A stretch of DNA of 32,262 bases, taken from Dehalococcoidales bacterium. GTDB lineage: Bacteria; Chloroflexota; Dehalococcoidia; Dehalococcoidales; UBA5760. The first letter of the stretch is position 1; each line of letters begins with the position of its first letter. Below are positions 1 through 10,932 of this stretch, piece after piece. The translations under genes and the position numbers were made by a program. The notes beneath the pieces were generated by a model. The model saw nothing but the letters and a program-made list of their open reading frames with translations. It made no database searches and was not told the DNA's origin. The DNA is taken from assembly GCA_028717305.1 (NCBI GenBank), contig JAQUOC010000003.1, positions 1 through 32,262 on the forward strand. Direction: 5' to 3'.

Positions 1-620
1 TCTTCCGGGACATCGAACGGTTAAAGCGACTGATTAACAACAGACTTTTTCCCGTTCAGATTGTATTCGCCGGCAAGTCCCACCCGGCTGATTTACCATC
101 CAAGCACCTTCTGCATCAGGTTTATACTGTAGCTACGGAAAGGGATTTTGAGGGTCGAATTGCCTTTGTGGAAGACTATGATATGCACATGGCCCACTAT
201 CTGGTACAGGGGGTAGATGTCTGGTTGAATACCCCGCGCCGGTTGCGAGAGGCCTCCGGTACCAGCGGGATGAAGGCGGCGTTGAACGGGGTGCTTAATC
301 TGAGCGTTGCCGATGGCTGGTGGCACGAGGGGTACAACGGTTCTAACGGATGGGTGCTTGGTGACAGTACGGCAAGACCGGAGCCGAATGAGGAGGATGC
401 CATGGATGCCGAGGCGTTCTATCATCTCCTGGAAACAGAAATAGTACCTCTCTACTACTCCCGGGATTCTAAAGGCATCCCCAGGGGCTGGATACACATG
501 GTTAAGAAGTCCGTTAGCTCTACCGTACCCGCTTTTTGCACCCGGCGGATGATCAAGGAATATGCCGACCGGATGTATAAGCCGGCTTTTCAGTCAATGA
601 TAGGCGCAAAACCACGCTAG
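1..620 (+). CDS. glgP: Alpha-glucan (glycogen/maltodextrin) phosphorylase, GT35 family, C-terminal part; 5' end outside the window
   Basis: The frame is open from base 3 (FRDIERLKRLINNRLFPVQIVFAGKSHPAD...). It contains the phosphorylase motif 'VWLNTPRRLREASGTSGMKAALNGVLNLSVADGWWHEGY'. The tracked 150 aa ORF is only the internal-Met portion. Confidence 0.93.
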   Translation, partial: FRDIERLKRLINNRLFPVQIVFAGKSHPADLPSKHLLHQVYTVATERDFEGRIAFVEDYDMHMAHYLVQGVDVWLNTPRRLREASGTSGMKAALNGVLNLSVADGWWHEGYNGSNGWVLGDSTARPEPNEEDAMDAEAFYHLLETEIVPLYYSRDSKGIPRGWIHMVKKSVSSTVPAFCTRRMIKEYADRMYKPAFQSMIGAKPR

Positions 621-717
621 GCATCCGTTAGCAGGATGTTCAGCGCCTCGGTAATGCTTACCAAACGGGACGTCCCATGAGTAGAGACGAGGTTAATCTC
701 ACTTTTTAAGAAAACTA

Positions 718-732
718 CCCGACGGCTTCGGG
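718..732 (-). terminator. Possible weak intrinsic terminator downstream of the GH57 gene
   Basis: CCCGAAGCCGTCGGG hairpin (5 bp stem) read on the minus strand, followed by TAGTTTTCTT, about 27 nt after the stop at 759. Confidence 0.35.
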
Positions 733-758
733 GATAATTATGCCCAGGTCGTCAATCT

Positions 759-3185
759 CTAGGTAACCCTTATCGATAGCTGCTGCCCGATAGAGATAAA
801 CAGGTCGGCCCATATCTTAGCTTTCCCGTCTCCCTGAGATGATCTTTTCTGAAATGCAGGGTAGGCATCACGGAGCATTTTATGGTACAGGTTCTGAACC
901 TGCCAAAGGTTTGTTTCAAAGGGAAATGATCGGGAAAGATCCAGCACCGCCTTTAGATTCTCCAGTCTCGCCGTATCGTCGGGCTCGGACACCAGGTGAG
1001 TCATCGTTTTCACCAGGTTCTGCTCGAACAGACGGGACAGCCCCTCCTTATCGAGATCAATTTCCCATAGCTGGCTATCATCCAGAAGAAAACTGACACG
1101 TTCCACATCGATGGTATCGTTGGACAGAGCCTGGCGCAGATCGGTATTCAGTATGAACCCGGATGTGGTACGAAGGGCCTCGGGCATCGGATTGCCGAGA
1201 TCAGCCAAGAAGCGCATTAACGGGTAGTAGGTTTCATGCAGTTGGCGATACGATGCTTCAACGTCAGCCAGCATGTCCTCCAGAACACGATCCAATACGC
1301 AGCGCTGCTCGTCACGGAAGAGTGATTTTATAGAGTAGGTTGATCCTCCGAAGTGCTTGTCCAGGAGACGGACGACTGCGGAGAAATCGGTAGTAGCACA
1401 GGTCTCGGTTATCTCCCGGATCATGACCCGATAAGCCTCCTCTCCTTGATAATCCCGGATGCCGGCATTGATATTATGCCCGCCAAGGTGAAGAACACCG
1501 AACGTAAGCAGTTTAGTCTCCTTGCTGATCACAGAACTTATCGCTACCCTTCCTGCTGCCAGCCGGGTTTTACCGCAATCGGTAGTCTGATAGTCTTCCC
1601 TGTCTACATCGTAGCAGTAGATCCTGGCGTGATTTCCATAATCCTCGAACAGTGAGCTGATGGCATAATGAGCACCAACCTTGGTAAGGTCCACCATTGC
1701 CGTTTTCACTAACTTGTCGTAGATCAGGCGGCCGTTACCATATCTGGGGACGTTGCTCCTGGCCAGTTCCAGATGCGCTAGAAAATCCTGCTCGGTATGA
1801 TCACCAAACAGTTCTTCCGCCAGTTGAACCGCCCGTCCGGCGTATTGGACCACCTGTACCGTCTCGATACCGGACAGTTCGTCAAAGAACCATCCGCAGC
1901 TGGTGTACATGAGCATAGCATGGCGTTGAAGCTCGAGCATTTTGAGAACCGTTACCGACTCCGTATCGTCCAGCCTGCGTGTGCCATGCCGCTCCAGAAA
2001 GCTGCGGACGTTGTCCTCTGAGCGGTTGAGGACTACCTCGATATAGGCATCACGGGCTGCCCAGGGGTCTTTCAAAAATTCCCGTGCCCTCTCTTCATAT
2101 TTAGGAGCCAGCGTATCACGTAACCAGTCCATTGCCTCACGTAGCGGAGCCCGCCAGGACTGCTTCCACCCCGGATTTCTCCCTGCGTTACACCCGCAGT
2201 CGCTACGCCAACGTTCCACTCCATGCACGCAGCTCCAGGAAGTATTCTCACTAATCTCAACCTCATCAGCAGGCGGGCATTTCTCCAGGTATTCACCATA
2301 GTTGGTGATACGGGCAAGGCCACTACCTTCAATATGGTGTAAAGCATAAGCCAACGCCATATCACCGAAGCGGTGATGGTGACCATAAGTCTCTCCATCG
2401 GTAGCAATGTGAACTAGCTGAGGCCGGCTACACCCTTCACGAAAGGAACCGGTAAGACGAGACGCAAAACTGTCGCCGCTTTTAAGGAGATCCTCAAAGG
2501 CAACGCTACGGGCAATCGGACCATCATAGAAGAAAATGCACAGACTCCGCCCCGAGGGCAGGTTAAGCTGATAAGGCATCGTGGGGTCGATGCCGGAATC
2601 ATCGACCTGATGCCAGGCATCGGTACCAATATGGCGCACGCGACTGGCCTGATGGGGAGCCAGGATAGTAAAGATGATCCCCTGTTCAGTCAGGATATCC
2701 AGCGTTTCCAGGTCGACAGCGGTTTCCGGAAGCCACATCCCCTCAGGTCGTCTTCCGAAACGATGCTCGAAGTCCCTGATTCCCCAGATTACCTGCGTGA
2801 TCTTATCACGACGGTTGGCCAAGGGCATAATCATATGGTTATAGGCTTGAGCGATAGCTGATCCATGTCCGGAAAAGGCGCTTTGACTCTCCCAGTCGGC
2901 ATCCAAAATGGCCTGATATGTATCCGGAGCGTTTGACTGCATCCACATCAGTAAGGTCGGACCGAAGTCAAAGCTGATTTTAGCGTAGTTATTCACCATC
3001 TGAGTGATGTACTTGTCCTTATCCAGAATGCGCGAGACAGCATTGGGTGCATAGCACTCTGCCGTAACCTTTTCGTTCCAATCATGGTAGGGATAGGCGG
3101 AATCCTGCATTTCCACATATTCCAGCCAGGCATTCTCTCGCGGCGGCTGGTAGAAGTGGCCGTGAATACAGATATAGCGATCCAT
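759..3185 (-). CDS. Glycoside hydrolase family 57 protein with DUF3536-type C-terminal region
   Basis: 808 aa. N-terminus 'MDRYICIHGHFYQPPRENAWLE' and 'GMWLPETAVDLETLDIL' are GH57-like; it sits in a glycogen operon. Confidence 0.88.
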   Translation of the reverse strand: MDRYICIHGHFYQPPRENAWLEYVEMQDSAYPYHDWNEKVTAECYAPNAVSRILDKDKYITQMVNNYAKISFDFGPTLLMWMQSNAPDTYQAILDADWESQSAFSGHGSAIAQAYNHMIMPLANRRDKITQVIWGIRDFEHRFGRRPEGMWLPETAVDLETLDILTEQGIIFTILAPHQASRVRHIGTDAWHQVDDSGIDPTMPYQLNLPSGRSLCIFFYDGPIARSVAFEDLLKSGDSFASRLTGSFREGCSRPQLVHIATDGETYGHHHRFGDMALAYALHHIEGSGLARITNYGEYLEKCPPADEVEISENTSWSCVHGVERWRSDCGCNAGRNPGWKQSWRAPLREAMDWLRDTLAPKYEERAREFLKDPWAARDAYIEVVLNRSEDNVRSFLERHGTRRLDDTESVTVLKMLELQRHAMLMYTSCGWFFDELSGIETVQVVQYAGRAVQLAEELFGDHTEQDFLAHLELARSNVPRYGNGRLIYDKLVKTAMVDLTKVGAHYAISSLFEDYGNHARIYCYDVDREDYQTTDCGKTRLAAGRVAISSVISKETKLLTFGVLHLGGHNINAGIRDYQGEEAYRVMIREITETCATTDFSAVVRLLDKHFGGSTYSIKSLFRDEQRCVLDRVLEDMLADVEASYRQLHETYYPLMRFLADLGNPMPEALRTTSGFILNTDLRQALSNDTIDVERVSFLLDDSQLWEIDLDKEGLSRLFEQNLVKTMTHLVSEPDDTARLENLKAVLDLSRSFPFETNLWQVQNLYHKMLRDAYPAFQKRSSQGDGKAKIWADLFISIGQQLSIRVT

Positions 3186-3250
3186 AATAACTCTCTCCCG
3201 AGGAAAGAAGTACCCCAGGGACTAGGTGGCCCCCAAACAGATTCCAGTAA

Positions 3251-5245
3251 TCATTTATCTTGATTCGCTGACTTACTACTCTTGAAGTAGACCATAGCCA
3301 GCGGCGGCAACGTGATCCCGATAGAATAGGGGCGGCCATGAACTGAAGACCGATGTGCTCTCAAGCTCTTCGGATTACCCTGACCGCTACCGCCGTACTC
3401 GCTGCTATCGCTGTTCAATAACTCATCCCAAAAGCCGCCGCGCGGCACACCCACCTGGTAATCCTGATATGTCACCGGAGTAAAATTACCGACCACCAGC
3501 AATATATCATCAGTCGATTTTCCCTTGCGTACAAAACTGATGACACTCTGCAGAGCAGCGCTGGAATCGACCCACTCAAAGCCGGCCGGATCGCAGTCCG
3601 ATTCGTACAGTGCGGGCTCAGCCCGGTATAATCCATTTAACGCCTTCACCCAGCTCTGGATACCACCATGGCGCCGGTAATCAAGGAAATGCCAGTCGAT
3701 ACTGCCGTCATGATCCCATTCCCGCCATTGTCCCAGCTCTGCTCCCATAAAGAGCAGCTTCTTACCCGGCTGTCCGTACATATATGCCAGCAGCAATCTC
3801 AGATTGGCTAACTTCTGCCAGTCGTCACCGGGCATCTTCCCAACCAGAGACCCCTTACCGTGAACCACTTCGTCATGGGATAAAGGCAGGACGAAGTTCT
3901 CGTTAAAAGCATAAATCATGCGAAAGGTTAAAGTATTGTGGTGGTATTTCCGGTGGATCGGGTCTCTCGACATATATTCGAGCGTATCGTGCATCCAGCC
4001 CATATCCCACTTCAGGCCGAATCCCAGGCCCCCCAGATAGGTCGGACGCGATACCATCGGCCAGGCGGTAGAATCCTCAGCAATTGTCTGCACATCGGGA
4101 TAATTCGCGTACACCTCCTCATTCAACCTGCGCAGGAAGGCAATCGCTTCGAGGTTCTCCCGGCCTCCATATTTATTGGGAATCCATTCTCCTTCCTTCC
4201 GAGAATAATCCAGGTAGAGCATCGAAGCAACCGCATCGACACGCAAGCCATCAACATGATATTTATCCAGCCAGAACAGAGCGCTGCTAATGAGAAAACT
4301 CCGCACTTCAGCACGTCCGTAGTTGAAGATGCAGCTTGTCCAGTCATGATGGAACCCCTTTCTCGGGTCTGCATGCTCGTAAAGGTGAGTTCCATCAAAG
4401 AGTCCCAGTCCATGCTCATCAGTAGGAAAATGCGAAGGGACCCAGTCCAGAATTACCCCGATACCGTTTTGATGGAGGTAATCAACAAGGTACATAAAGT
4501 CCTGCGGTGTGCCATAACGGCTGGAGGGAGCGAAATAACCGGTCGTCTGGTATCCCCAGGAACCGAAGAAAGGGTGCTCCATAACCGGCAGAAACTCAAC
4601 GTGAGTGAAGCCCATTTGCCGAACATAGTCGGTAAGCTGAACCGCCAGCTCCCGATAGGAAAGGGAGCGATAACCTTCTTCGGGTACCCTTTTCCAGGAA
4701 CCCAGGTGTACCTCATAGATAGCCATTGGGCTGTCGAGCGCATTACGATTACCACGATGCGCCATCCATTCAGCGTCGCCCCAGCCGTATTCAAGATCCC
4801 AGACTACGGACGCCGTTTTGGGAGCTATTTCATTATAGAAGGCGAAAGGATCGGCCTTTTCTCTACTGCGCCCACCGTAACGAGGGATAATATGGTACTT
4901 ATACAGGGTACCTTTGCCGATGCCGGGAATAAACGCCTCCCATATGCCTGACTGGCCCCGCGGCCATAACGGATTAGCTGCGCCGTCCCAGCCATTGAAG
5001 TCACCGACTACAGATACCTCTCTGGCATCGGGAGCCCACACCGAAAAATAGATTCCTTTTTGCTCATTAAGGTTGAGGGGATATGCCCCCATCTTATGAT
5101 ACAGCCGAAAGTGGTTACCCTCATTGAAAAGATAGAGGTCATCTTCTGTGAGGAGTGTTATCTGTGGGGACTTAAGTGGAATCCCCGGTTTCATGTCAGG
5201 CTTCTGATCCGATTTACTGCTGTATGATGCCTCTTTCTTCGCCAT
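3251..5245 (-). CDS. glgB: 1,4-alpha-glucan branching enzyme
   Basis: 664 aa. N-terminal CBM48-like region '[23 protein letters not shown]'; GH13 motifs '[37 protein letters not shown]' and '[15 protein letters not shown]'. Confidence 0.97.
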   Translation of the reverse strand: MAKKEASYSSKSDQKPDMKPGIPLKSPQITLLTEDDLYLFNEGNHFRLYHKMGAYPLNLNEQKGIYFSVWAPDAREVSVVGDFNGWDGAANPLWPRGQSGIWEAFIPGIGKGTLYKYHIIPRYGGRSREKADPFAFYNEIAPKTASVVWDLEYGWGDAEWMAHRGNRNALDSPMAIYEVHLGSWKRVPEEGYRSLSYRELAVQLTDYVRQMGFTHVEFLPVMEHPFFGSWGYQTTGYFAPSSRYGTPQDFMYLVDYLHQNGIGVILDWVPSHFPTDEHGLGLFDGTHLYEHADPRKGFHHDWTSCIFNYGRAEVRSFLISSALFWLDKYHVDGLRVDAVASMLYLDYSRKEGEWIPNKYGGRENLEAIAFLRRLNEEVYANYPDVQTIAEDSTAWPMVSRPTYLGGLGFGLKWDMGWMHDTLEYMSRDPIHRKYHHNTLTFRMIYAFNENFVLPLSHDEVVHGKGSLVGKMPGDDWQKLANLRLLLAYMYGQPGKKLLFMGAELGQWREWDHDGSIDWHFLDYRRHGGIQSWVKALNGLYRAEPALYESDCDPAGFEWVDSSAALQSVISFVRKGKSTDDILLVVGNFTPVTYQDYQVGVPRGGFWDELLNSDSSEYGGSGQGNPKSLRAHRSSVHGRPYSIGITLPPLAMVYFKSSKSANQDK

Positions 5246-7374
5246 TACCGGTACTTCCTCCGCTTACGGATCTGGTCTACGGTTAGTAGTGTATCAACTA
5301 CCTGAGACAATTGGCAAAATTGCCCGAGAGCGTATCGTGATCTGTGGCGCCAGTTCGGATACTCTACCGTGGTGCCCGGTATGTTCTGTTGTTGTATCTC
5401 GAGCCAAAGGTCTTCCAGATTGACAACAACTATCCGGGCCTTACTGGCGGCTAAAAACGACAGACTGGACTTGATAATGGCGTGGATATCATCATCCGAC
5501 CCGCAAAGCCACCCGCTATCCTTCAAAATAGAAACCAGGGCCTCTTTCATACGCAGTAGCTTGTCCTGCTCCGATTTTACACCTGCGCTGTCCAGCAGAC
5601 CGAGTTTACTTCGTTCTTCGATATCCAGACCCTGCCACAGTGAGGCAAATGGCGGCATATCATGCGTATTAAGGCTGGCTACCGCGCTGGAGGAAACCGG
5701 GTGAAGCCCTTTCGGCGAGTCAGCAGCAAGCTCGTAATGTAATATATACATGCGGGAGAAGTTGTGCCGACCCATAGCAGGCCGGATATATGAGGGCACC
5801 GTACCCAGGTCTTCACCGACGATGGTTGCCCGGTTTCGATGCGATTCCAGTGATAGTATTGCATAGAACTCTTCAGCCCGGTAACGTACATATACCCCCT
5901 GCCCAGGCCCTATACCATGTGGGATACAGAAAAGCCGATGCAAACCCATCACATGGTCGATACGAAGGACACCGGCATACCTGAGGTTATGGCGCAGACA
6001 GGCTACTATATAGCGGTAACCCTCTTCCCGAATCCTCTGCGGGTGCAGGGGAGGGAACCCCCAGTCCTGCCCGTTGGTAAAAACGTTGTCCGGAGGTGCT
6101 CCAACCGAGACACCTGAAACGAAAGCGTCCTGGTTATGCCACACATCATAGCTGTCGGGATGGACCCCAAGAGGGAGGTCCAGATAAAGCTTCATGTTTC
6201 TATCTTCGATCTCCTCTGCAATATGTTGAATCTGCTGATGGGCCAGCCATTGCACATAAAGATGATAACGTCTGTTTTCTTCGTCGTAGTCATTATCTCT
6301 GATAATACCGCTGCGCATTGGTTCCGGCCAAAATCGCCACGAAGTGCCCTGTCTCTCCATAGCAGCACGAAACCGGGCATAGTTTTCGACTACCGGGTTG
6401 GTATCTACGAAGTGCTGAAAATCACCGAGGCGACCGGATGACTCGGCAAAAAAGAAGCGGCAGAGTTCCTCCAGTACAACGCGCTTAAGCGCCATCTGGC
6501 GGCGGTAGTCAACCAGTGGCAGCCTGCGCAGGGCGGCAACTTCTTTCTCAAACGCAGCCGACTTTAGTATCGCCTGTGCCGATGAACACTTGGGGAGATC
6601 AGGTATCCTGTTGACATCCAGATAGAATTCATTCCATAGCTGCCGGCTGGCAGGAAGATAAGGACTGGGTTCGCAAATACCATCCAGAAACGTGGCTAAA
6701 AGAGGCAAAGTTGCTACGACATCCCCCCCCGTTTCAGCCAGCCATTCTACAAGTGCTTCCAAATCGGAGTAATCACCCCCTCCCCAACTTCCCTCCCTAT
6801 GCAGAGCATAAAGAGGCAGGAAGGCTCCCCACATCCCGGCATTCTCCTTGCCTCCAGGTACATAGGCCCGGCGGGGTGCCGAAACTATCAAGGACTCAGC
6901 GTGATTGCCCTCCAGACATATCGTGAACCGGTGGTATCCCCAGGGTAGCCTTACCGGCACACCGAGCTGTTTGACAACATAACCGATCCCCTCTATCTCC
7001 GAGTGCTCCAGCACGGGCATCTCGGTTCCAGGCTGGCGCCAGTTCATTTCCTCACCCCCCTCCATCTCTATATGACAACCAAGAAGTGCCTCCGAGAGAG
7101 ACGAGGGAAGCCTGACCCGGATTGAGAACGGAATATCATCCCAGGCTATTAAGACCGGCTCTACTATCATCTGCCAGAGCTCCTGACATCGCTGTCGCAG
7201 CGCAAACGGAACATCCTGTAGTCCGGTGATAGGCGCCCCCAGAGACTGAAGCACCGTTAGCAGGGATTCCACAGGCGCATGCTGCCGGCGGCGTTTCACA
7301 TCATAATAAGCCGACTGTATACCGTGTAGACTGGCGAGATGGTGCAGTGATCGACTACCAGAGGAGAAGTTCAT
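5245..7374 (-). CDS. malQ: 4-alpha-glucanotransferase (amylomaltase)
   Basis: 709 aa. Motifs '[34 protein letters not shown]', '[15 protein letters not shown]', '[10 protein letters not shown]', '[11 protein letters not shown]'. It overlaps glgB by 1 nt (TAATG). Confidence 0.96.
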   Translation of the reverse strand: MNFSSGSRSLHHLASLHGIQSAYYDVKRRRQHAPVESLLTVLQSLGAPITGLQDVPFALRQRCQELWQMIVEPVLIAWDDIPFSIRVRLPSSLSEALLGCHIEMEGGEEMNWRQPGTEMPVLEHSEIEGIGYVVKQLGVPVRLPWGYHRFTICLEGNHAESLIVSAPRRAYVPGGKENAGMWGAFLPLYALHREGSWGGGDYSDLEALVEWLAETGGDVVATLPLLATFLDGICEPSPYLPASRQLWNEFYLDVNRIPDLPKCSSAQAILKSAAFEKEVAALRRLPLVDYRRQMALKRVVLEELCRFFFAESSGRLGDFQHFVDTNPVVENYARFRAAMERQGTSWRFWPEPMRSGIIRDNDYDEENRRYHLYVQWLAHQQIQHIAEEIEDRNMKLYLDLPLGVHPDSYDVWHNQDAFVSGVSVGAPPDNVFTNGQDWGFPPLHPQRIREEGYRYIVACLRHNLRYAGVLRIDHVMGLHRLFCIPHGIGPGQGVYVRYRAEEFYAILSLESHRNRATIVGEDLGTVPSYIRPAMGRHNFSRMYILHYELAADSPKGLHPVSSSAVASLNTHDMPPFASLWQGLDIEERSKLGLLDSAGVKSEQDKLLRMKEALVSILKDSGWLCGSDDDIHAIIKSSLSFLAASKARIVVVNLEDLWLEIQQQNIPGTTVEYPNWRHRSRYALGQFCQLSQVVDTLLTVDQIRKRRKYR

Positions 7375-10300
7375 TCTTTAGGAGTATTCCTCTCTGGCGC
7401 AATTGATTCATCGATTGGCGCTAACATCTGCAATATACCCCGCAGCGGTAAGCCCACCCATTGCGGACGATTGTTCAACTCGTAATTGAGCTCATAAATA
7501 GTCTTATCCAGAAGATAGGTATCCATTATTACTTTCATATCCTCACGATTTTGGGGTATTATCAACGTATCCGCCATCAGGTCGAGGTAGGACTTTACAT
7601 ACGTCGCCGATACGCACAGGTACCAGGCATACGCCCACTGCTCCAGCAGCGGGATATCTTCAGGCCTGACCACTGTCGATGCCTGACCCTGCAGGGCAAC
7701 GTAAGCAGCGTAGTGAAAGGAACGCACCATCCCGGCAACATCACGGAGAGGAGATCGTTTTATTTTGCGCTCTCCCAGGCGCCGAGCCGACTCACCCCCA
7801 AAATCGACAATAATAAAATCATCACCGGTATACAGCACATGTCCCAAATGGTAGTTGCCATGACAGCGGATTCGCATACCATCAATCTTATGCCTGGTAA
7901 TTTCCTTGAAACGACCGATAATGGCATTCTCCAGCCGGAGAACCCTCTCAGCATCCAGCTTTTTCTCTTCAGGAAGAGACTGAAGGCGCCGGGACAACAG
8001 CCACAATACTTTCTTGGCAAAACCCCTCATACCATGGTACAGAGAGCGCTGGTAGGTTAGAGAGAAAGGTTCGGGGACGAAGTCCTGATTTTCCAGGGCG
8101 GAAGCCAGCGTCAGGTGAAGCTCGGCAGTACGCTGGCCGAGCAGTTGTGCCGAAACCAGATAAGCCCCGATTGTATCGGTGATCAAGGAAGGTATCTCTT
8201 GGCCGGTAATATCCAGCAGAGAGCCTCCGGGGAGTACCGGTATTTCCCCATCCGGGTGTAAGAGAGCCGCCTCGAAGTAACGCCCCAGAGAATCCATAGT
8301 GTACTGCCAAGCATCACCCTCGTTAGTGACGTATCTATGAAACACCCCCAATGTGACCGGTTTACCACGACTGGTATGGTACTCGATAAAGCCGGCAACT
8401 GGCGGAGTGTTATCAAAACGCTCTATCTCGGTAAGAAAGCGCCCTAGCTCCAGTTCAGGACTAACGCCTTCTTCCAGACGCCGAAACATCTTAAGCTTGA
8501 GTCGTTCGCCATAAACTACCGATGTGTTAGCATGCTCTCCCTTGATCAAGCGTGACTCCAGAACTGTCTCTGGCGCCCCGCGTATCCTTCGAAATACTTT
8601 TGGAGTACGAAAGGCGATAACCTCCCCCCTATCACTTTTGAACCGACGGCGCCAGTCCACTGCATTCAGCAAGGCGTCACGAAAATCAGGGTTAATTAAA
8701 GCATCGTAAATGACCCCTTTTTCTTCGAACTCTTTCTCCTTACGTTTTAACTGAGCCACTAAGGCCTGAGGAAATTCGGCAACCACTTTGCTGGCATTTT
8801 CCCCCCAAGCCAGGACAACGGGAAGAAAATAGGTCTCGGGTTCTCCCTCGTAGTACTCTATCTGGAAAATAAAGCAGTACCCCGTGGTAGTTCTCCCAGG
8901 TACCTTAATCACATCCTGTATTTGTCCCGACCGGGCGTAGCGGGATTTGCCAGCAAACCAATGGCGCTGCCTGACATAGCGTAATAAAGCTGCTTCTAAA
9001 GGTACCTGCTGCCCGCTTTTATACAGCTCCGAAAAATCCCTGCTCAAGGTAAGCGTCGTCACCGGAACCCCTTCTCTTGAAGCGCCCAGATCAATCTGCT
9101 CAGGGCGAACCGACCGCAGAGAAAACCAGTAGAAGGCGTACGGGCTTAAGGTAATCGGATACAAGGCTTCTCCAATTACGGGGAATTCCGTTTGCCCGAA
9201 CATCTCGGTAGGTACTTTGCCAATGAACTCGGAGAGATTAAGCCCGGTATGCTGCGACAACCGGGAGAGATTTGCCACCACCAGAATAGTCTCATCTCCG
9301 TAACAGCGGAGAAAGGCCAGCACTCTACGATTTTCCGGCTGCAGGAACTGCAGGTTACCCCGGCTGAAAGCCCTGAATCGCTTTCGCAGGGCGATCAACC
9401 GCTTCATCCACCACAGTAGAGAGTCCTGGTTATTTTGCTGTGCCTCCACATTGATAGCTTCGTAATGATATTCAGGATCAATGTTGACCGGAAGATACAG
9501 CCGTTGCGGATTGGTGCGGGAGAAACCGGCGTTCCGGTCTGCGCTCCACTGCATCGGAGTACGGACGCCGTCCCGATCACCCAGGTAGAAATTATCACCC
9601 ATGCCGATTTCATCACCATAATAAATAATCGGCGCACCGGGCAGGGAAAAGAGAAGGCCGTTCATCAGCTCTATTTTCTTACGGTCGTTGTTGAGCAGTG
9701 GCGCCAGACGGCGACGAATACCGAGGTTAATCCGGGCCTGGGTATCGTAGGCATAAACCCGATACATATAGTCTCTCTCTTCGTCGGTAACCATCTCCAG
9801 AGTCAGCTCATCGTGATTACGGAGAAAAAGAGCCCACTGGCAGTTCTCGGGAACAGACGGCGTATTTTGAAGAATATCAACAATAGGGAAACGGTCTTCC
9901 ATACGAATGGCCATGAACATCCGGGGCATGAGAGGAAAATGGTAGGCCATATGGCACTCATCCCCCTCACCGAAGTAGGCAACGGCATCCTCCGCCCACT
10001 GATTCGCCTCAGCCAGCAACATTCGGTTTGCGTGCTTTCGGTCTATTTGCTGACGCAATTCTTTAAGGAAAGCATGCGTCTCCGGCAGATTCTCGCAATT
10101 AGTTCCTTCCCGTTCGTACAGATACGGCACCGCATCCAAACGAATTCCGGAGACCCCCAGGTTGAGCCAGAAGTCAATCGCCTTGAACATGGCCTGTCGC
10201 ACCAGGGGATTATCATAGTTGAGGTCCGGCTGGTGTGAGTAGAAACGATGCCAGTAGTAGGCTTCTGCCACCGGATCCCAGGCCCAGTTCGATGACTCGA

Positions 10301-10772
10301 AATCCTTGAATATGATTCGGGCATCCTTATATCTGTTCCAGGTATCGCTCCAAACATAGAAATCACGCTTTTCGCTGCCCGGTGCCGCCTTGCGGGCCCG
10401 CTGGAACCACGGGTGCCGGTCTGAAGAGTGGTTAAGGACCAGTTCGTTAATAATGCGCAGACCGCGATAATTGGCTTCTCTGAGCAGTATCCTGAAATCA
10501 CGAAGTGAGCCGTAGTTAGGGTGGATATCAGTATAGTCCGATACATCGTAGCCATCGTCCTTGAACGGAGACGGGTAGAACGGAAGAAGCCAGATAGCAG
10601 TGACTCCCAGGTCCTGAAGATAGTCGATTTTCTCGGTTAGCCCCGGGAAATCACCAATGCCATCCCCGTTACTGTCGTAAAAGGCGCGGACATGCAGTTC
10701 GTAGATGATAGCGTCCTTATACCATAGCGGGTCAGCATCTCGCCAGAAGTACCTTGAATCACCGGTTTCCAT
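7371..10772 (-). CDS. treS: Maltose alpha-D-glucosyltransferase (trehalose synthase) fused to maltokinase
   Basis: 1133 aa. TreS part 'WYKDAIIYELHVRAFYDSNGDGIGDFPGLTEKIDYLQDLGVTAIWLLPFYPSPFKDDGYDV'; C-terminal Mak-type kinase motifs 'RCHGNYHLGHVLYTGDDFIIVDFGGE'. ATGA overlap with malQ. Confidence 0.95.
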   Translation of the reverse strand: METGDSRYFWRDADPLWYKDAIIYELHVRAFYDSNGDGIGDFPGLTEKIDYLQDLGVTAIWLLPFYPSPFKDDGYDVSDYTDIHPNYGSLRDFRILLREANYRGLRIINELVLNHSSDRHPWFQRARKAAPGSEKRDFYVWSDTWNRYKDARIIFKDFESSNWAWDPVAEAYYWHRFYSHQPDLNYDNPLVRQAMFKAIDFWLNLGVSGIRLDAVPYLYEREGTNCENLPETHAFLKELRQQIDRKHANRMLLAEANQWAEDAVAYFGEGDECHMAYHFPLMPRMFMAIRMEDRFPIVDILQNTPSVPENCQWALFLRNHDELTLEMVTDEERDYMYRVYAYDTQARINLGIRRRLAPLLNNDRKKIELMNGLLFSLPGAPIIYYGDEIGMGDNFYLGDRDGVRTPMQWSADRNAGFSRTNPQRLYLPVNIDPEYHYEAINVEAQQNNQDSLLWWMKRLIALRKRFRAFSRGNLQFLQPENRRVLAFLRCYGDETILVVANLSRLSQHTGLNLSEFIGKVPTEMFGQTEFPVIGEALYPITLSPYAFYWFSLRSVRPEQIDLGASREGVPVTTLTLSRDFSELYKSGQQVPLEAALLRYVRQRHWFAGKSRYARSGQIQDVIKVPGRTTTGYCFIFQIEYYEGEPETYFLPVVLAWGENASKVVAEFPQALVAQLKRKEKEFEEKGVIYDALINPDFRDALLNAVDWRRRFKSDRGEVIAFRTPKVFRRIRGAPETVLESRLIKGEHANTSVVYGERLKLKMFRRLEEGVSPELELGRFLTEIERFDNTPPVAGFIEYHTSRGKPVTLGVFHRYVTNEGDAWQYTMDSLGRYFEAALLHPDGEIPVLPGGSLLDITGQEIPSLITDTIGAYLVSAQLLGQRTAELHLTLASALENQDFVPEPFSLTYQRSLYHGMRGFAKKVLWLLSRRLQSLPEEKKLDAERVLRLENAIIGRFKEITRHKIDGMRIRCHGNYHLGHVLYTGDDFIIVDFGGESARRLGERKIKRSPLRDVAGMVRSFHYAAYVALQGQASTVVRPEDIPLLEQWAYAWYLCVSATYVKSYLDLMADTLIIPQNREDMKVIMDTYLLDKTIYELNYELNNRPQWVGLPLRGILQMLAPIDESIAPERNTPKE

Positions 10773-10894
10773 AACAGCACCAAACGTATAATATATTACT
10801 TCGACATTTTATTCCCTCCCCACTCTTATATCAAGACCCAGGGTTACCGATCGATTTCAACATACTGATAGCTCACTCCCCCAAACGGCCCAAA

Positions 10895-10923
10895 TTGACA
10901 AATTCGGCCTTTAACATTATCAT
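10895..10923 (+). promoter_or_regulatory. Sigma70-like promoter of the COG1900/DUF39 gene
   Basis: TTGACA (10895-10900), exact 17 bp spacer, TATCAT (10918-10923); ATG follows at 10933. Confidence 0.55.
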
Positions 10924-10932
10924 CTTAATATT

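Noticed and set aside
3938-4951. 337 aa + strand ORF antisense to glgB
   Set aside because: Fully opposite a confident branching enzyme gene; no recognisable domain. A by-product of codon usage.
9435-10238. 267 aa + strand ORF antisense to treS
   Set aside because: Opposite the highly conserved TreS region, no family features, no ribosome-binding site.
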